From Porphyromonas somerae DSM 23386 (GTDB taxonomy: Bacteria; Bacteroidota; Bacteroidia; Bacteroidales; Porphyromonadaceae), in assembly GCF_000372405.1 (NCBI RefSeq), contig NZ_AQVC01000002.1, positions 1 through 64,000 on the forward strand: a stretch of DNA of 64,000 nt. Reading direction: 5' to 3'. Numbering within the stretch: the first letter of the stretch is position 1; each line of letters begins with the position of its first letter. Of the stretch, positions 34,273-43,247 are shown one piece after another. The notes under the pieces were generated by a model that saw only the letters and a list, made by a program, of their open reading frames with translations, did no database searches and was not told the origin of the DNA. The position numbers and the translations under genes were made by a program.

Positions 34273-36501
34273 TTACCAATCATGTGGTGTGTGACCCATC
34301 TGTATTTCAAGGTTACCTCCCTTAGCCATCTGCTCAAAGGTAATATACCGCTCATTCATGGGCTCGCCATTAAATCGAATGCTTTGGATATAGATATTTT
34401 CACTGCTATTATCTAGCACTTTGATCTTAAAGAGGCCATCACGAACCTGTAGCTCAGCACTATCAATCATAGGACTACCGAAGTAATAACGTCCTCCACA
34501 GGGCTCTATCTGATAAAAGCCCAGTGCCGACAAAATGTACCACGCACTCATCTGCCCAGCATCTTCGTTACCCGACAGACCATCGTAATCGGCATGATAC
34601 AGCTCGGTCATCACCTGTCTGAGCAAAGGAGCGGCCTTGCTCTGCTTCCCTAGCATACTATACATATAAAGTATGTGATGGCTTGGCTCATTGCCGTGGG
34701 CAAACTGGCCGATCAGACCTGAAATATCTGGAGATACATCATCGCCCTCAATGACTGAGGGGAGGATAAAGAGACTATCCAACTTGGAGAGGAACTGCTC
34801 TTCGCTACCAAAGCACTCTACCAAGCCCTTCACATCGTGAGGAACTAGGAAGGTGTATTGCCATGCATTTCCCTCACAATAGTCATCATTGCGGTGGGTA
34901 GAGGCCAGTGGATTAAAGTCGGGGTTAAAGTTACCCTTTTGGTCCACGCCACGCATAAAGCGTGTCACTGGATCGTAGTGGTAGTGGTAGCTCTTGCTAC
35001 GCTTGAGGAAATAGGTATAATCCTCGTCGTGCCCCAGTGCTTGTGCCACCATGGCAACCGACCAATCGGCTAGTGCATATTCGAGGTCATAAGCTACACT
35101 CTCTAGCATACTATCGTATGGGATATAGCCGTACTGGATACGATACTCCTGTCCTCGCTTTGGTACCATAGCCGATGCCTTAAGTGCTTCATAAGCCTTC
35201 TCCTTATCAGTGACGTATCCCTTGAGGATAGCATCTGCCAGTACTGGAATGCCAGGGGCACCGACCATGGTGTAGGTCTCATTACCCACTAAGTGCCAGA
35301 TAGGCAGCTCTCCTTGCTCCTCATAGATCGCCATCATCGTTGCCACTATGTCGGGCATCATTTCGGGGTGAATCAGCGTCATCAATGGGTGTGCTGCCCG
35401 ATAGGTATCCCATAGTGAGAAGATCGTATAGTTAGTGAAGTCGGCCTTTTCGTGCACCTTTTGGTCAGCGCCATAGTAGCTACCATCGACATCAGAAAAG
35501 AGGCTAGGTGCTATCATGGTATGGTATAGGCCAGTATAGAATATCTTCATCACATCAGGTAGGTGACTCTCTATTTTCACCTTGCTGAGCTCTTGATTCC
35601 ATAGCTGCTTAGCCTCAGCACGGACCTCATCAAACTGCCATCCTTTTTGCTCAGCTTCCATATTCTTCCACGCTTCCTCAATAGAAGTTGGCGAAAGGGC
35701 GACCTTCATCATCACCTCTCTATCGAGTTTGGGATCTAGATCTATATGACCATAGACCACCTTACCTCGACCTTCCTTCTCAAGAAACTGACCATCAGCT
35801 ATCACAGTCAGATCCTCGATAGGTTGAGATAGCTCTACTGCAAAGTAAACCTTCTGATCCTTTGCCCAACCAGTAGAGTAACGATACCCCTCTAGTTGTG
35901 TATCATTAATTATAGTAATGTATCCCTCTGTAGCTTTGTCCCAGTTGCCTCCATTCTCCAAATCAAAGATAATGGCACGCTTCTCTGACCCCTCTGGGAA
36001 GGTGTACTTGTGGTAGCCAATACGGCTTGTCGTGGTCAGCTCTACATCAATGCCATATCGCTCCAAATGGGTAGAGTAATAGCCTGGCTCCACCTGCTCT
36101 ACCGACCGACGGCTATAGCTCCAAAGCCCGCTCTGTGGATCATCGTGATTTCCACGTGCGTAAGTCACCTCGCCTGTGACGGGCATCACGGTGATATCTA
36201 GCAAGTCACCAATTCCAGTACCACTGAGATGAGTGTGTGAAAAACCTATCACCGTAGAGTCGCTTACGTGATAACCGCTACACCAATCCCACCCAGTGGT
36301 GACACTGGTGGGACCCAATTGAACCATTCCCCAAGGGACAGAAGTTCCAAGGAACACATGTCCATGACCACCTGTGCCGATCCATGGGTCTACATAATCT
36401 GTAGGGATCAATTCTGCCACTACCTGTTGCTTACTCTCCTTGCAACCAACCATCAAAAGTGTAGCTAGCAAACCTAGCATACACATCAGCTTTTTACTCA
36501 T
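34273..36501 (-). CDS. GH92 family alpha-mannosidase lipoprotein
   Basis: A 742-residue predicted lipoprotein (lipobox LMVGC, Cys20 from this ATG). GH92 enzymes are calcium-dependent exo-alpha-mannosidases that trim host N-glycans or yeast mannan. Diagnostic segments: VDPWIGTGGHGHVFLGTSVP at the mature N terminus, GWDWCSGYH, and the near-C-terminal GNEDAGQMSAWYILSALGFY at residue 644. The open frame begins at an upstream TTG; the ATG at 36501 gives a proper signal peptide. No SusC/SusD pair is nearby, so it is not in a standard glycan-utilisation locus. Confidence 0.92.
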   Translation of the reverse strand: MSKKLMCMLGLLATLLMVGCKESKQQVVAELIPTDYVDPWIGTGGHGHVFLGTSVPWGMVQLGPTSVTTGWDWCSGYHVSDSTVIGFSHTHLSGTGIGDLLDITVMPVTGEVTYARGNHDDPQSGLWSYSRRSVEQVEPGYYSTHLERYGIDVELTTTSRIGYHKYTFPEGSEKRAIIFDLENGGNWDKATEGYITIINDTQLEGYRYSTGWAKDQKVYFAVELSQPIEDLTVIADGQFLEKEGRGKVVYGHIDLDPKLDREVMMKVALSPTSIEEAWKNMEAEQKGWQFDEVRAEAKQLWNQELSKVKIESHLPDVMKIFYTGLYHTMIAPSLFSDVDGSYYGADQKVHEKADFTNYTIFSLWDTYRAAHPLMTLIHPEMMPDIVATMMAIYEEQGELPIWHLVGNETYTMVGAPGIPVLADAILKGYVTDKEKAYEALKASAMVPKRGQEYRIQYGYIPYDSMLESVAYDLEYALADWSVAMVAQALGHDEDYTYFLKRSKSYHYHYDPVTRFMRGVDQKGNFNPDFNPLASTHRNDDYCEGNAWQYTFLVPHDVKGLVECFGSEEQFLSKLDSLFILPSVIEGDDVSPDISGLIGQFAHGNEPSHHILYMYSMLGKQSKAAPLLRQVMTELYHADYDGLSGNEDAGQMSAWYILSALGFYQIEPCGGRYYFGSPMIDSAELQVRDGLFKIKVLDNSSENIYIQSIRFNGEPMNERYITFEQMAKGGNLEIQMGHTPHDW

Positions 36502-36523
36502 CTCTATTATCCTCAATTATTCT

Positions 36524-36970
36524 CTACTTAATCCCTGTATGTCCAAACCCTCCTGCTCCACGCTCAGTCTCTTCTAGTGCTTCAGTCACATGCCATGTCA
36601 CATGAGCATGCTTCGCCACTACCATCTGACAGATCCGTTCGCCTGGTTCAATCGTATACCTGGTATCCGAAAGGTTGGCAACGATTGCCTTTATCTCACC
36701 CCTATAGTCGGCATCGATAGTACCTGGTGCATTGAGCAGTGTGAGACCGTGCTTTAGTGCCAATCCACTTCGTGGCCTTATCTGTGCCTCATACCCCTCT
36801 GGCAATGCAATATACAAGCCCGTCGATACCGCCACTCTCTGCAGTGGTTCCAGCTCTATTGGAGACTCTATATTTGCCCGAATATCAAGGCCCGCCGATA
36901 AGGGTGTGGCATACTCTGGAAGTGGGTAAGGACTTTGATTGATTATTTTAATCTCTACTTGATTATTCAT
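36524..36970 (-). CDS. dut: dUTP diphosphatase
   Basis: Hydrolyses dUTP to dUMP, keeping uracil out of DNA. All five trimeric dUTPase motifs are visible in 148 residues: [41 protein letters not shown] and [10 protein letters not shown]. Located 9 bp downstream of lpxK and 22 bp before the GH92 gene in the same operon. Confidence 0.96.
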   Translation of the reverse strand: MNNQVEIKIINQSPYPLPEYATPLSAGLDIRANIESPIELEPLQRVAVSTGLYIALPEGYEAQIRPRSGLALKHGLTLLNAPGTIDADYRGEIKAIVANLSDTRYTIEPGERICQMVVAKHAHVTWHVTEALEETERGAGGFGHTGIK

Positions 36971-36979
36971 ATATTCTAT

Positions 36980-38068
36980 CTATAGTGGTAAACCATTGTA
37001 CTTGATTGCTTTCTTAGCTTTTTGTAGCAATTTTATCTTATCCTCCAAAGCAATGTCAATAGATATTGGCAATATCCATATTCTACTCCTTACCTCCTTT
37101 GGAATCCATTGCTGGCAGGTGAGCAGGCGCATTCCATCCTTCTCTGTTGTGAGCACAAAGAGCTCTTGATCACTTTGGAGGTCATCCACTAGCACTTCCA
37201 CCTCCTCTTTAGTAAAACGATGGTGATCGGGGTACTCAATGTAATCAACCACCTTAGGGAAAGTACTTTTGCAAGTCTGCTGAAAAGCAGCTGGGCGTGC
37301 AATACCACTCACCACCAAGATTGGACTATCTTGTGTTAGCCTATGACTTGAAGTAGTATCTGCCTCAGTAAAGAGTGGCCTTGGCTGCTCATATCTTACA
37401 CTGGTACAGAAGACATCTTGATAGGCCATCGTCCCGAGATTGTCCATTTTTAGTCGCATCTCAGTTACATTGACCTGCCGAGGAGTTCCAGTAAGGATAA
37501 TTGCCTCGGCTCTAGCTGCTTCCTTTCTACTCTCACGTAGTCGCCCATACGGCATCAAATAATCGTCATAGTAAGGTTTGCAGTACGGAGTCAGTAGTAT
37601 AGAAAAGGATGGGGTCACTCTGCGGTGCTGGAAACCATCGTCCATGAGTACCACGTCGGGACGCTCCTCATCTGGCATCGCCTCCATCGTCTCGAGAGCG
37701 CGCCGACGGTCTCCATCAATATAAACCATCACCTCTGGATGTTTTTGCTTGATTTGGAAAGGTTCGTCACCTATTCTATCTGCATTATCCTCCAGAGATG
37801 CGATGATAGGCCTACGTGTGCGACGACCATAACCACGAGAGAGGACAGCAACCTTATAATCTCGCTTCAGAAGAGATATAAGCAACTCAATATGAGGGGT
37901 TTTACCACTTCCTCCAACGGATAGATTACCGACACAAATAGTGGGTATTTCCGACTTCCAAGAGGAGACTAGGCGGTGATCATAAGCAAAATTGCGGATA
38001 CCTACAGCCATCGAATAAAGGGCTGTGGGTATCCACAATAAGATATTTCTGCGCTCTGGTCTCCCCAT
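36980..38068 (-). CDS. lpxK: Tetraacyldisaccharide 4'-kinase
   Basis: Phosphorylates the 4' position of the lipid A precursor at the inner membrane. The N-terminal hydrophobic segment and the Walker-type motif VGNLSVGGSGKTPHIELL (46-63) are characteristic, with the downstream DDGFQHRRV segment. Length 362 is normal. Placed between sppA (18-bp gap) and dut. Confidence 0.94.
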   Translation of the reverse strand: MGRPERRNILLWIPTALYSMAVGIRNFAYDHRLVSSWKSEIPTICVGNLSVGGSGKTPHIELLISLLKRDYKVAVLSRGYGRRTRRPIIASLEDNADRIGDEPFQIKQKHPEVMVYIDGDRRRALETMEAMPDEERPDVVLMDDGFQHRRVTPSFSILLTPYCKPYYDDYLMPYGRLRESRKEAARAEAIILTGTPRQVNVTEMRLKMDNLGTMAYQDVFCTSVRYEQPRPLFTEADTTSSHRLTQDSPILVVSGIARPAAFQQTCKSTFPKVVDYIEYPDHHRFTKEEVEVLVDDLQSDQELFVLTTEKDGMRLLTCQQWIPKEVRSRIWILPISIDIALEDKIKLLQKAKKAIKYNGLPL

Positions 38069-38086
38069 GCTTAAGCAATCTCTTTT

Positions 38087-39925
38087 TTACATCACGCCTA
38101 GAGTCGTCTGAGTAGTCTCACATGCGGTAGCCCCTACTCTAGTAAGGTCATAGGGAGGTAGTGCCTTTACCCCGCTCATCTGCTTAATGTGCTGCTCGGC
38201 ACGCTTATAGAGCTTCTCCTCATTAGTGAGGGTGAAATACTCATAGAGGGTCTGTACACTGGCACCAACATTGACTCCAAATATTTTTTGTAGCCAATCA
38301 ACCTCCTCCTTACTCTCCACAATGGTATAGCTATCTAGTTCGGCCAATCTGGCTGCCTCTTGAATAGCCACATCAAGACCACCCAACTGATCTACTAGCC
38401 CAAGCTCAATGGCCTTAGCACCAAGCCATACACGACCTTGACCAATAGAGTCGACAGTCTCTTTTGATAAGTCACGACCTGTTGCCACGCGCGTAATAAA
38501 CTGATCGTAGCCACGCTCTATCATCTCCTGAAGTTTACCAGCTACACGAGGGCTTAGTGGCTTAGTAACAGAGAGACTACCAGCAGTAGAAGTGCTTACT
38601 TGCTCCTCTTTTAGCCCCAACTTCTTCATAGTGCCTTCAGCATTAGGAATGATACCAAAGATACCGATAGAGCCCGTAAGAGTATAAGGGTTAGCAACAA
38701 TAGCACTAGCATGTGACGAGATATAATAGCCACCCGATGCAGCGTAGTCACCCATAGAGACTACCACAGGCTTCTCTTGCTTCAACTGTGCCAGTTCATG
38801 GCAAATCAATTCAGAGGTCGTCACTGCACCGCCACCCGAATTAACTCTCAAGACTACCGCTTTCACGTCATCGTCTTCAGCAGCTTCACGAAGTTGCTTC
38901 ACCACACGCTCCGTAATCACACGTTCTGAAGACCATAGGTCATCAGAATCCTCACCAGTACCTATCACGATATTACCCTCGGCATAGATAACAGCAACCT
39001 CATCACTACCACTACCTGAATCATAAAGTGGAAGAAGGTCCTCCACATGGAGGTAATCCATCTCATATTCACTATCTCCAAATAACCTCTCGGCAAGTGT
39101 CTGATCTAGATCTACACGATACACAAGGGTATCAATCAAACCTAGTTGCTCGGCAACGTCCAACTTATCCATAAATTGAACATTATCGGCAAACTGCTGG
39201 AATACACTAGCATCTACCCCTCTACTCACTGCCATCTCAGTGGTAGTTCCTTGCCATAGACCCTGAAGATACTCCTCAATTTGCAAGCGATTAGCTGGGC
39301 TTAGACCGTCAAGGATATAGGGTTCCACAGCCCCCTTAAAGGTACCTACCTTAAAGACCTGCATCTCCACACCGAGCTTCTGAAGTAGCCCTTTGGTAAA
39401 CACTGTGGAGCTAGTAAGTCCAATAATATTTAGGCTTCCCTCAGGACCACCAATCACTTGGTCGGCAACGCTACTCACGTAATAATTAAGGAAACTATAA
39501 TTATCCGAATAGGCAATCACCTCTTTTCCCGACTCTTGAAAACGTTTCAAAGCATCTCGCAACTCCTTGGCAGTTGCGAAGTTGAGACCTGTATTCTCTA
39601 ACTTCAATACAACTGCTTCGATATCCGAATTTTCACGAGCCACCTCAAGAGCCTTTAGGATCTCAGGTAGAGTGTAGTTTTTACGTACCTCTTTACTCAA
39701 GAAGTCAAAAGGATTCTCCACGGAAGTATCGGTCACAACACCATTCATATCCAGGAGTAGTACACTCTCCGCCTTTACCTTCTTTGTCTCTTTTTCTCCA
39801 TTAAAGGCACCCATTACTCCACCAACTGCAGCACCCAACATTGAGAAAAAGATAATAAATACTATTACACTTGCTAAAATGACTCCAAGACAAGAGCCAA
39901 AAACTACTTTAAGAAAACTTTTCAT
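38087..39925 (-). CDS. sppA: Signal peptide peptidase SppA, 67-kDa type
   Basis: Membrane-anchored serine protease that degrades cleaved signal peptides. One N-terminal membrane helix (about 10-35) is followed by two tandem SppA domains. The catalytic dyad is visible: Lys197 in FKVGTFKGAVEPY and Ser397 in GDYAASGGYY, at spacing like that of the E. coli enzyme. VNSGGGAV replaces the more usual NSPGG. It is the first gene of the eight-gene run; its promoter must be in 39926-40100, but no clear TAnnTTTG was found. Confidence 0.94.
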   Translation of the reverse strand: MKSFLKVVFGSCLGVILASVIVFIIFFSMLGAAVGGVMGAFNGEKETKKVKAESVLLLDMNGVVTDTSVENPFDFLSKEVRKNYTLPEILKALEVARENSDIEAVVLKLENTGLNFATAKELRDALKRFQESGKEVIAYSDNYSFLNYYVSSVADQVIGGPEGSLNIIGLTSSTVFTKGLLQKLGVEMQVFKVGTFKGAVEPYILDGLSPANRLQIEEYLQGLWQGTTTEMAVSRGVDASVFQQFADNVQFMDKLDVAEQLGLIDTLVYRVDLDQTLAERLFGDSEYEMDYLHVEDLLPLYDSGSGSDEVAVIYAEGNIVIGTGEDSDDLWSSERVITERVVKQLREAAEDDDVKAVVLRVNSGGGAVTTSELICHELAQLKQEKPVVVSMGDYAASGGYYISSHASAIVANPYTLTGSIGIFGIIPNAEGTMKKLGLKEEQVSTSTAGSLSVTKPLSPRVAGKLQEMIERGYDQFITRVATGRDLSKETVDSIGQGRVWLGAKAIELGLVDQLGGLDVAIQEAARLAELDSYTIVESKEEVDWLQKIFGVNVGASVQTLYEYFTLTNEEKLYKRAEQHIKQMSGVKALPPYDLTRVGATACETTQTTLGVM

Positions 39926-40090
39926 CCTTCAATAATCTATAATTACGCTATCCGTGCTATTATTCAAGTAAAAACATTGAGCCAAATACCCTCTTAATCG
40001 CATAAGGTATTGACCTAACCTCCGACATTGCAAGATACCAATTTATCACCACATACACTAATGAGAATTCCCACTAATTTCACATTGAGA

Positions 40091-40117
40091 GAGAATGTAG
40101 CACAAAGTGCCATTCTC
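40091..40117. repeat. GAGAATG palindromic element, copy 1
   Basis: GAGAATG-ta-GCAC-aaa-GTGC-CATTCTC, an imperfect 27-bp palindrome. A near-identical element is at 55641-55667; both lie next to a 22-bp repeat locus. Confidence 0.6.
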
Positions 40118-40249
40118 AGACACTTGCATAAAATCATGTTAGGGCGTTTCATGGGGGAGGGGGTTAATGGCATTGAATTATTATGAAATATAGACCGTTA
40201 GAAGCGTTTTTGTAAACGTCTGATAACCAGGTGTATATTTTAGCGGTTT

Positions 40250-40340
40250 TCGAGTTGCATCTAAGCGATCGGTTAGTTGCAACTAAGCAAATGGTTAGTT
40301 GCATCTCAGCAAATGCTTAGTTGCAACTCAACTTTTGCTC
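40250..40340 (+). repeat. 22-bp tandem repeat, locus 2
   Basis: Four contiguous units of AGTTGCA(T/A)CT(A/C)(A/G)GCAAATGGTT type at 22-bp period. The preceding bases (TTTTTGTAA.....GTAT..TTTAGCG) also resemble the flank of locus 3 on the other strand, so the repeated unit is longer than the tandem tract itself. Confidence 0.8.
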
Positions 40341-40454
40341 TCCTAACTAGGGCGTGAGACATCGTGCAACAGTCTCTTTTTTTTGCTTCCCAGAGCTATG
40401 GTATCTCTAGAAAGTATAAACTCCGACTCTCTGTGACTGCTTTTTCAAACAAAG

Positions 40455-40490
40455 CTAAGCCCCATGCACACAGCGTTGCATGGGGCTTAG
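40455..40490 (-). terminator. Terminator of folE
   Basis: CTAAGCCCCATGCA and TGCATGGGGCTTAG form a 14-bp stem with an 8-base loop, about 35 bases past the folE stop; the minus-strand tail is CTTTGTTTG. Confidence 0.75.
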
Positions 40491-40525
40491 TATAACACGG
40501 TCTTCCACCTCAAATAATAGTAGTG

Positions 40526-41134
40526 TTACTTAATGAGGCTCATAAATTCCTCTCGGGTCTTAAAGTCCTGAAAGGCTCCTGTAAAGTCGCTAGTAGTAGT
40601 AATAGAGCCCTCCTTTTGAACTCCACGCATCTGCATACACATGTGCTGCGCCTCAATAACCACCATCACGCCCAAAGGCTTAAGGGTATCTTGGATACAT
40701 TCTTTAATCTGTGTGGTCAGTCGCTCCTGAACCTGCAATCGACGGGAAAGAATATTAACGATTCTAGGGAGCTTGCTCAGTCCCGTAATGTACTTATTAG
40801 GGATATAAGCAATGTGGACCTTACCGAAAAAGGGCAACATATGGTGCTCACACATAGAATAGAAACCAATATCCTTGACAATCACCATCTGCTTGTAGTC
40901 TTCTCTAAATTTAGCAGACTCCAACACTGCTGCTGGGTCTTGATGGTAACCTTGGGTTAAAAAACGTAGGGCTCTTGCAACACGCTCAGGCGTCTTTAGT
41001 AGCCCTTCTCTTGTAGGGTCTTCTCCGATAAGCTGAAGTATCTCTTTATTATGTGCTGCCAAATCGGCAATCAATTGACTCTCCTCTTCTTGGTCAATCT
41101 TCTCTGTGTAATAAGGGTTATCGTGATGTGACAT
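40526..41134 (-). CDS. folE: GTP cyclohydrolase I
   Basis: First step of tetrahydrofolate and pterin synthesis: GTP to dihydroneopterin triphosphate. The zinc ligands Cys95 and His98 ([10 protein letters not shown]) and Cys166 ([10 protein letters not shown]) are intact. The family segment [20 protein letters not shown] is at about 114-133. Length 202 is normal. It follows the SPOR gene by 17 bp and ends at a clear terminator. Confidence 0.96.
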   Translation of the reverse strand: MSHHDNPYYTEKIDQEEESQLIADLAAHNKEILQLIGEDPTREGLLKTPERVARALRFLTQGYHQDPAAVLESAKFREDYKQMVIVKDIGFYSMCEHHMLPFFGKVHIAYIPNKYITGLSKLPRIVNILSRRLQVQERLTTQIKECIQDTLKPLGVMVVIEAQHMCMQMRGVQKEGSITTTSDFTGAFQDFKTREEFMSLIK

Positions 41135-41151
41135 ATTCTTGATCTACTAAT

Positions 41152-41658
41152 TTATAAGTCTTGAGGATCTAGACGCACCTGTGACCTGATTATGTACATT
41201 TCTCTAGCAAAGGCAGGAAATGATTTCTTGAGCTCTTGCATCTTAGTATGCGCTTCACTCTGGTCTACAAAGTTACCCACCCTCACTCTCCAAAAGGGAG
41301 CATCATACTCCACTGTTGGTAGTAGCTCAGGGTAAAGAGCATTAATCTGATTGCGTCGCTGCGTTGCGATCGCCTTACTATTCCGCAGGTTGCCACTATA
41401 AACCTGAATTCGAAAGCCCGAGATAACCGCAAGGCCATTCACGATGCGTGCATTATCCAACAAACTAGCGGACTTCATCCCTACAAGGGATTCGATCTCA
41501 GGACTTTGAGTTACGAGCACTACTCCAGCACCTGGCTCCATCGCCTGAAGTGCCTGAAAGATAGTGGGGCGAGTAGGCTGCTGTGCCATGGTCGCTGACG
41601 AACATAGCCACAATAGCAAGCCACATAATAGCCATTTATCTAGACGTATTCTTTTCAT
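41152..41658 (-). CDS. Secreted SPOR-domain protein
   Basis: A 168-residue protein with a signal peptide (cleavage near ATMAQQ) and a C-terminal SPOR domain from about GFRIQVYSGNLRNSKAI to YIIRSQVRL. SPOR domains bind peptidoglycan stripped of stem peptides, at division sites in other bacteria. The ATG at 41658 is used rather than the in-frame GTG at 41664. A TATCTTTG box on the minus strand at 41671-41664 would put the transcript start at or near this ATG. Confidence 0.85.
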   Translation of the reverse strand: MKRIRLDKWLLCGLLLWLCSSATMAQQPTRPTIFQALQAMEPGAGVVLVTQSPEIESLVGMKSASLLDNARIVNGLAVISGFRIQVYSGNLRNSKAIATQRRNQINALYPELLPTVEYDAPFWRVRVGNFVDQSEAHTKMQELKKSFPAFAREMYIIRSQVRLDPQDL

Positions 41659-41765
41659 ATGCACAAAGATAGCAAATAAGTCAGATATATTTTGCCTATA
41701 TAGTAGCTTTTAAGTAGCTTTGAAAGGAATAATAGAGTATTAACGCTAAAGTATTGGATGAATAA

Positions 41766-42617
41766 ATGAAATATTATAGAGTAACACTACCTACTCCAGC
41801 CGATGAGTGGGCGACAGATATATTGATGCAAAAGCTAGGGGATATCGGTTTTGACTCCTTTGAAAATGACGGCAAAGAGTTACATGCTTACATACCAGTT
41901 AGCTCCTACAACGAAGCAAGTATAGAGGCGACACTTTCTGAGGCTCCTTTTGAAGCATTGCAAAAGCAAGCCAAACTCGAAGAGGTAGAGGATAAAAACT
42001 GGAATGAAGAGTGGGAGAAACACTATTTTGACCCTGTGGTAGTAGTGGAGGGAGAGCTAGGGATACGGGCACCATTTCATCAACCTATTGAGGGGGTAAA
42101 GCACGAAATCGTTATTGAACCCAAAATGGCCTTTGGCACAGGCAACCACGCTACCACACAGGCTATGCTCACACTCCTCAGCCAAATTTACCTTGAGGGT
42201 TGCTCAGTGATTGACATGGGTTGTGGTAGCGGAATTCTCGGCATCTATGCGATGATGAGAGGCGCTAAGGAGTGCGTGAGTATAGACATTGACGATTGGT
42301 GCATAGAGAATGCGGAAGAGAATGCCCGCCAAAATAATGTAGCACTCAAAGTACTTCAAGGTGATGCCAATATACTACAGAAGATACCACGTGCCGATAT
42401 ATTCCTAGCAAATATCAATCGGAATATTATTCTGCAAGACCTCGAGCGATACGTCTCGCGTATGCACCCAAGTGGCATCATGCTCCTTTCAGGATTTCTT
42501 GATGAAGACCTTCCACAGATTATGGATGCCGTTTCAGCGCATGGTCTCACCCACTCTGGGCACATTGAAATGCCAGGTGGCTGGGTAGCCATGAGGGTTA
42601 CGAATCAAATGCCCTAA
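41766..42617 (+). CDS. prmA: Ribosomal protein L11 methyltransferase
   Basis: Methylates ribosomal protein L11 with S-adenosylmethionine. The N-terminal substrate-recognition domain contains the conserved KNWNEEWEKHYFDPVVV stretch (about 79-95). The methyltransferase fold has MAFGTGNHATTQAML and the SAM motif IDMGCGSGILGIYAM, plus the NxxxN-like LANINRNI. Length 283 is standard. It is divergent from the SPOR-folE pair across a 107-bp gap and followed by a very long hairpin. Confidence 0.94.
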   Translation: MKYYRVTLPTPADEWATDILMQKLGDIGFDSFENDGKELHAYIPVSSYNEASIEATLSEAPFEALQKQAKLEEVEDKNWNEEWEKHYFDPVVVVEGELGIRAPFHQPIEGVKHEIVIEPKMAFGTGNHATTQAMLTLLSQIYLEGCSVIDMGCGSGILGIYAMMRGAKECVSIDIDDWCIENAEENARQNNVALKVLQGDANILQKIPRADIFLANINRNIILQDLERYVSRMHPSGIMLLSGFLDEDLPQIMDAVSAHGLTHSGHIEMPGGWVAMRVTNQMP

Positions 42618-42621
42618 GTAG

Positions 42622-42705
42622 AGGCTCTTACACAAAGGCGATTTGCAATACTTAGTCCTCCGTAAGGATATCTAGGTAGTGCAGATCGCCTTTGTGTAAG
42701 AGCCT
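42622..42705. terminator. Large stem-loop after prmA
   Basis: AGGCTCTTACACAAAGGCGA-T pairs perfectly with its complement over 21 bp around a 42-base loop, which itself can form a smaller hairpin (TCCT/AGGA and flanks). It sits directly after the prmA stop and 25 bases before the riboswitch promoter. It has no T tract; a terminator or boundary element is likely. Confidence 0.55.
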
Positions 42706-42729
42706 TCATTAAATATATTATGGAAAAGT

Positions 42730-42760
42730 TTTGGCAATTAGGAATAAATTCATACCTTTG
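42730..42760 (+). promoter_or_regulatory. Promoter of the cobalamin-riboswitch operon
   Basis: TTTG at 42730-42733, a 19-bp spacer and TACCTTTG at 42753-42760; a full match to the Bacteroidota consensus. Transcription would start about 15 bases before the riboswitch core. Confidence 0.8.
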
Positions 42761-42774
42761 CTTTTGAAAAGGTG

Positions 42775-42978
42775 ATCAAAGGACATTGCCTATGTGTTTT
42801 GATTGAAAAGGGAACTCAGTGAGAATCTGAGACTGGACCCTCAGCTGTATGTTCTGTATACAGCTTTGCCCTCTAGAAAATGTCACTGTAGACAGCTCTT
42901 CCGAGTGCGGGAGAAGTCTATGGGAAGACCGCAAAGCAAATGCCAATAAGCAACAGAATGAGTCAGAAGACCTGCCTT
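42775..42978 (+). promoter_or_regulatory. Cobalamin (B12) riboswitch
   Basis: The conserved B12 elements appear in order: GGGAACTCAGTGAGAATCTG followed by AGACTGGACCC (42810-42840), the TGTCACTG box near 42880-42888, a variable arm GAGTGCGGGAGAAGTCTATG with GGAAGACC, and the 3' box GAGTCAGAAGACCTGCC (42960-42976), close to the family's GUCAGgAnACCUGCC. About 200 nt in total, preceded by a good promoter. The abfD start is 270 bases downstream. Mechanism is unclear: a hairpin AAAGAGG/CCTCTTT near 43059-43077 might be part of the expression platform. Confidence 0.88.
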
Positions 42979-43247
42979 TTCACTGATAGTTTTTTGTTTC
43001 TGGGGAATTTGGGAACAAAGGACGGACATTGTTACTAAGATAGACTATTTTTTACCCATAAAAGAGGTGTATCCTCTTTATTTGGTGTACCCATAGTTGC
43101 TCCACAGATAGGGGCATCTTGCCCTATGGTATAGTTAGAATAGAGATAGTGCAATGTACCTTCTCAACTTTCTCTTCAGCAATAAAAACAATAGTGGAAA
43201 AATAACAAGTAAATACAACTAATACAAACCACTAAAAAAAGTAGTAA
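42979..43247 (+). other. Long leader between riboswitch and abfD
   Basis: About 270 bases that would be transcribed but show no gene. Two hairpins are visible: AAAGAGG/CCTCTTT and a CCATAG...CTATGG pair around 43091-43130. An ATG inside the riboswitch 3' box opens a 26-codon frame that I consider fortuitous. Confidence 0.5.

Larger units (their letters stand above)
39926..40454. other. Intergenic region between sppA and folE
   Basis: About 530 bases without a gene. It holds a palindromic GAGAATG/CATTCTC element (40091-40117), the 22-bp repeat tract (40250-40340) and a hairpin GAGACatcgtgcaacaGTCTC near 40357-40377. No clear sppA promoter was recognised. Confidence 0.6.

Noticed and set aside
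42958-43038. 26-codon frame starting in the riboswitch 3' box
   Set aside because: Its start overlaps the conserved riboswitch sequence and there is no ribosome-binding site.
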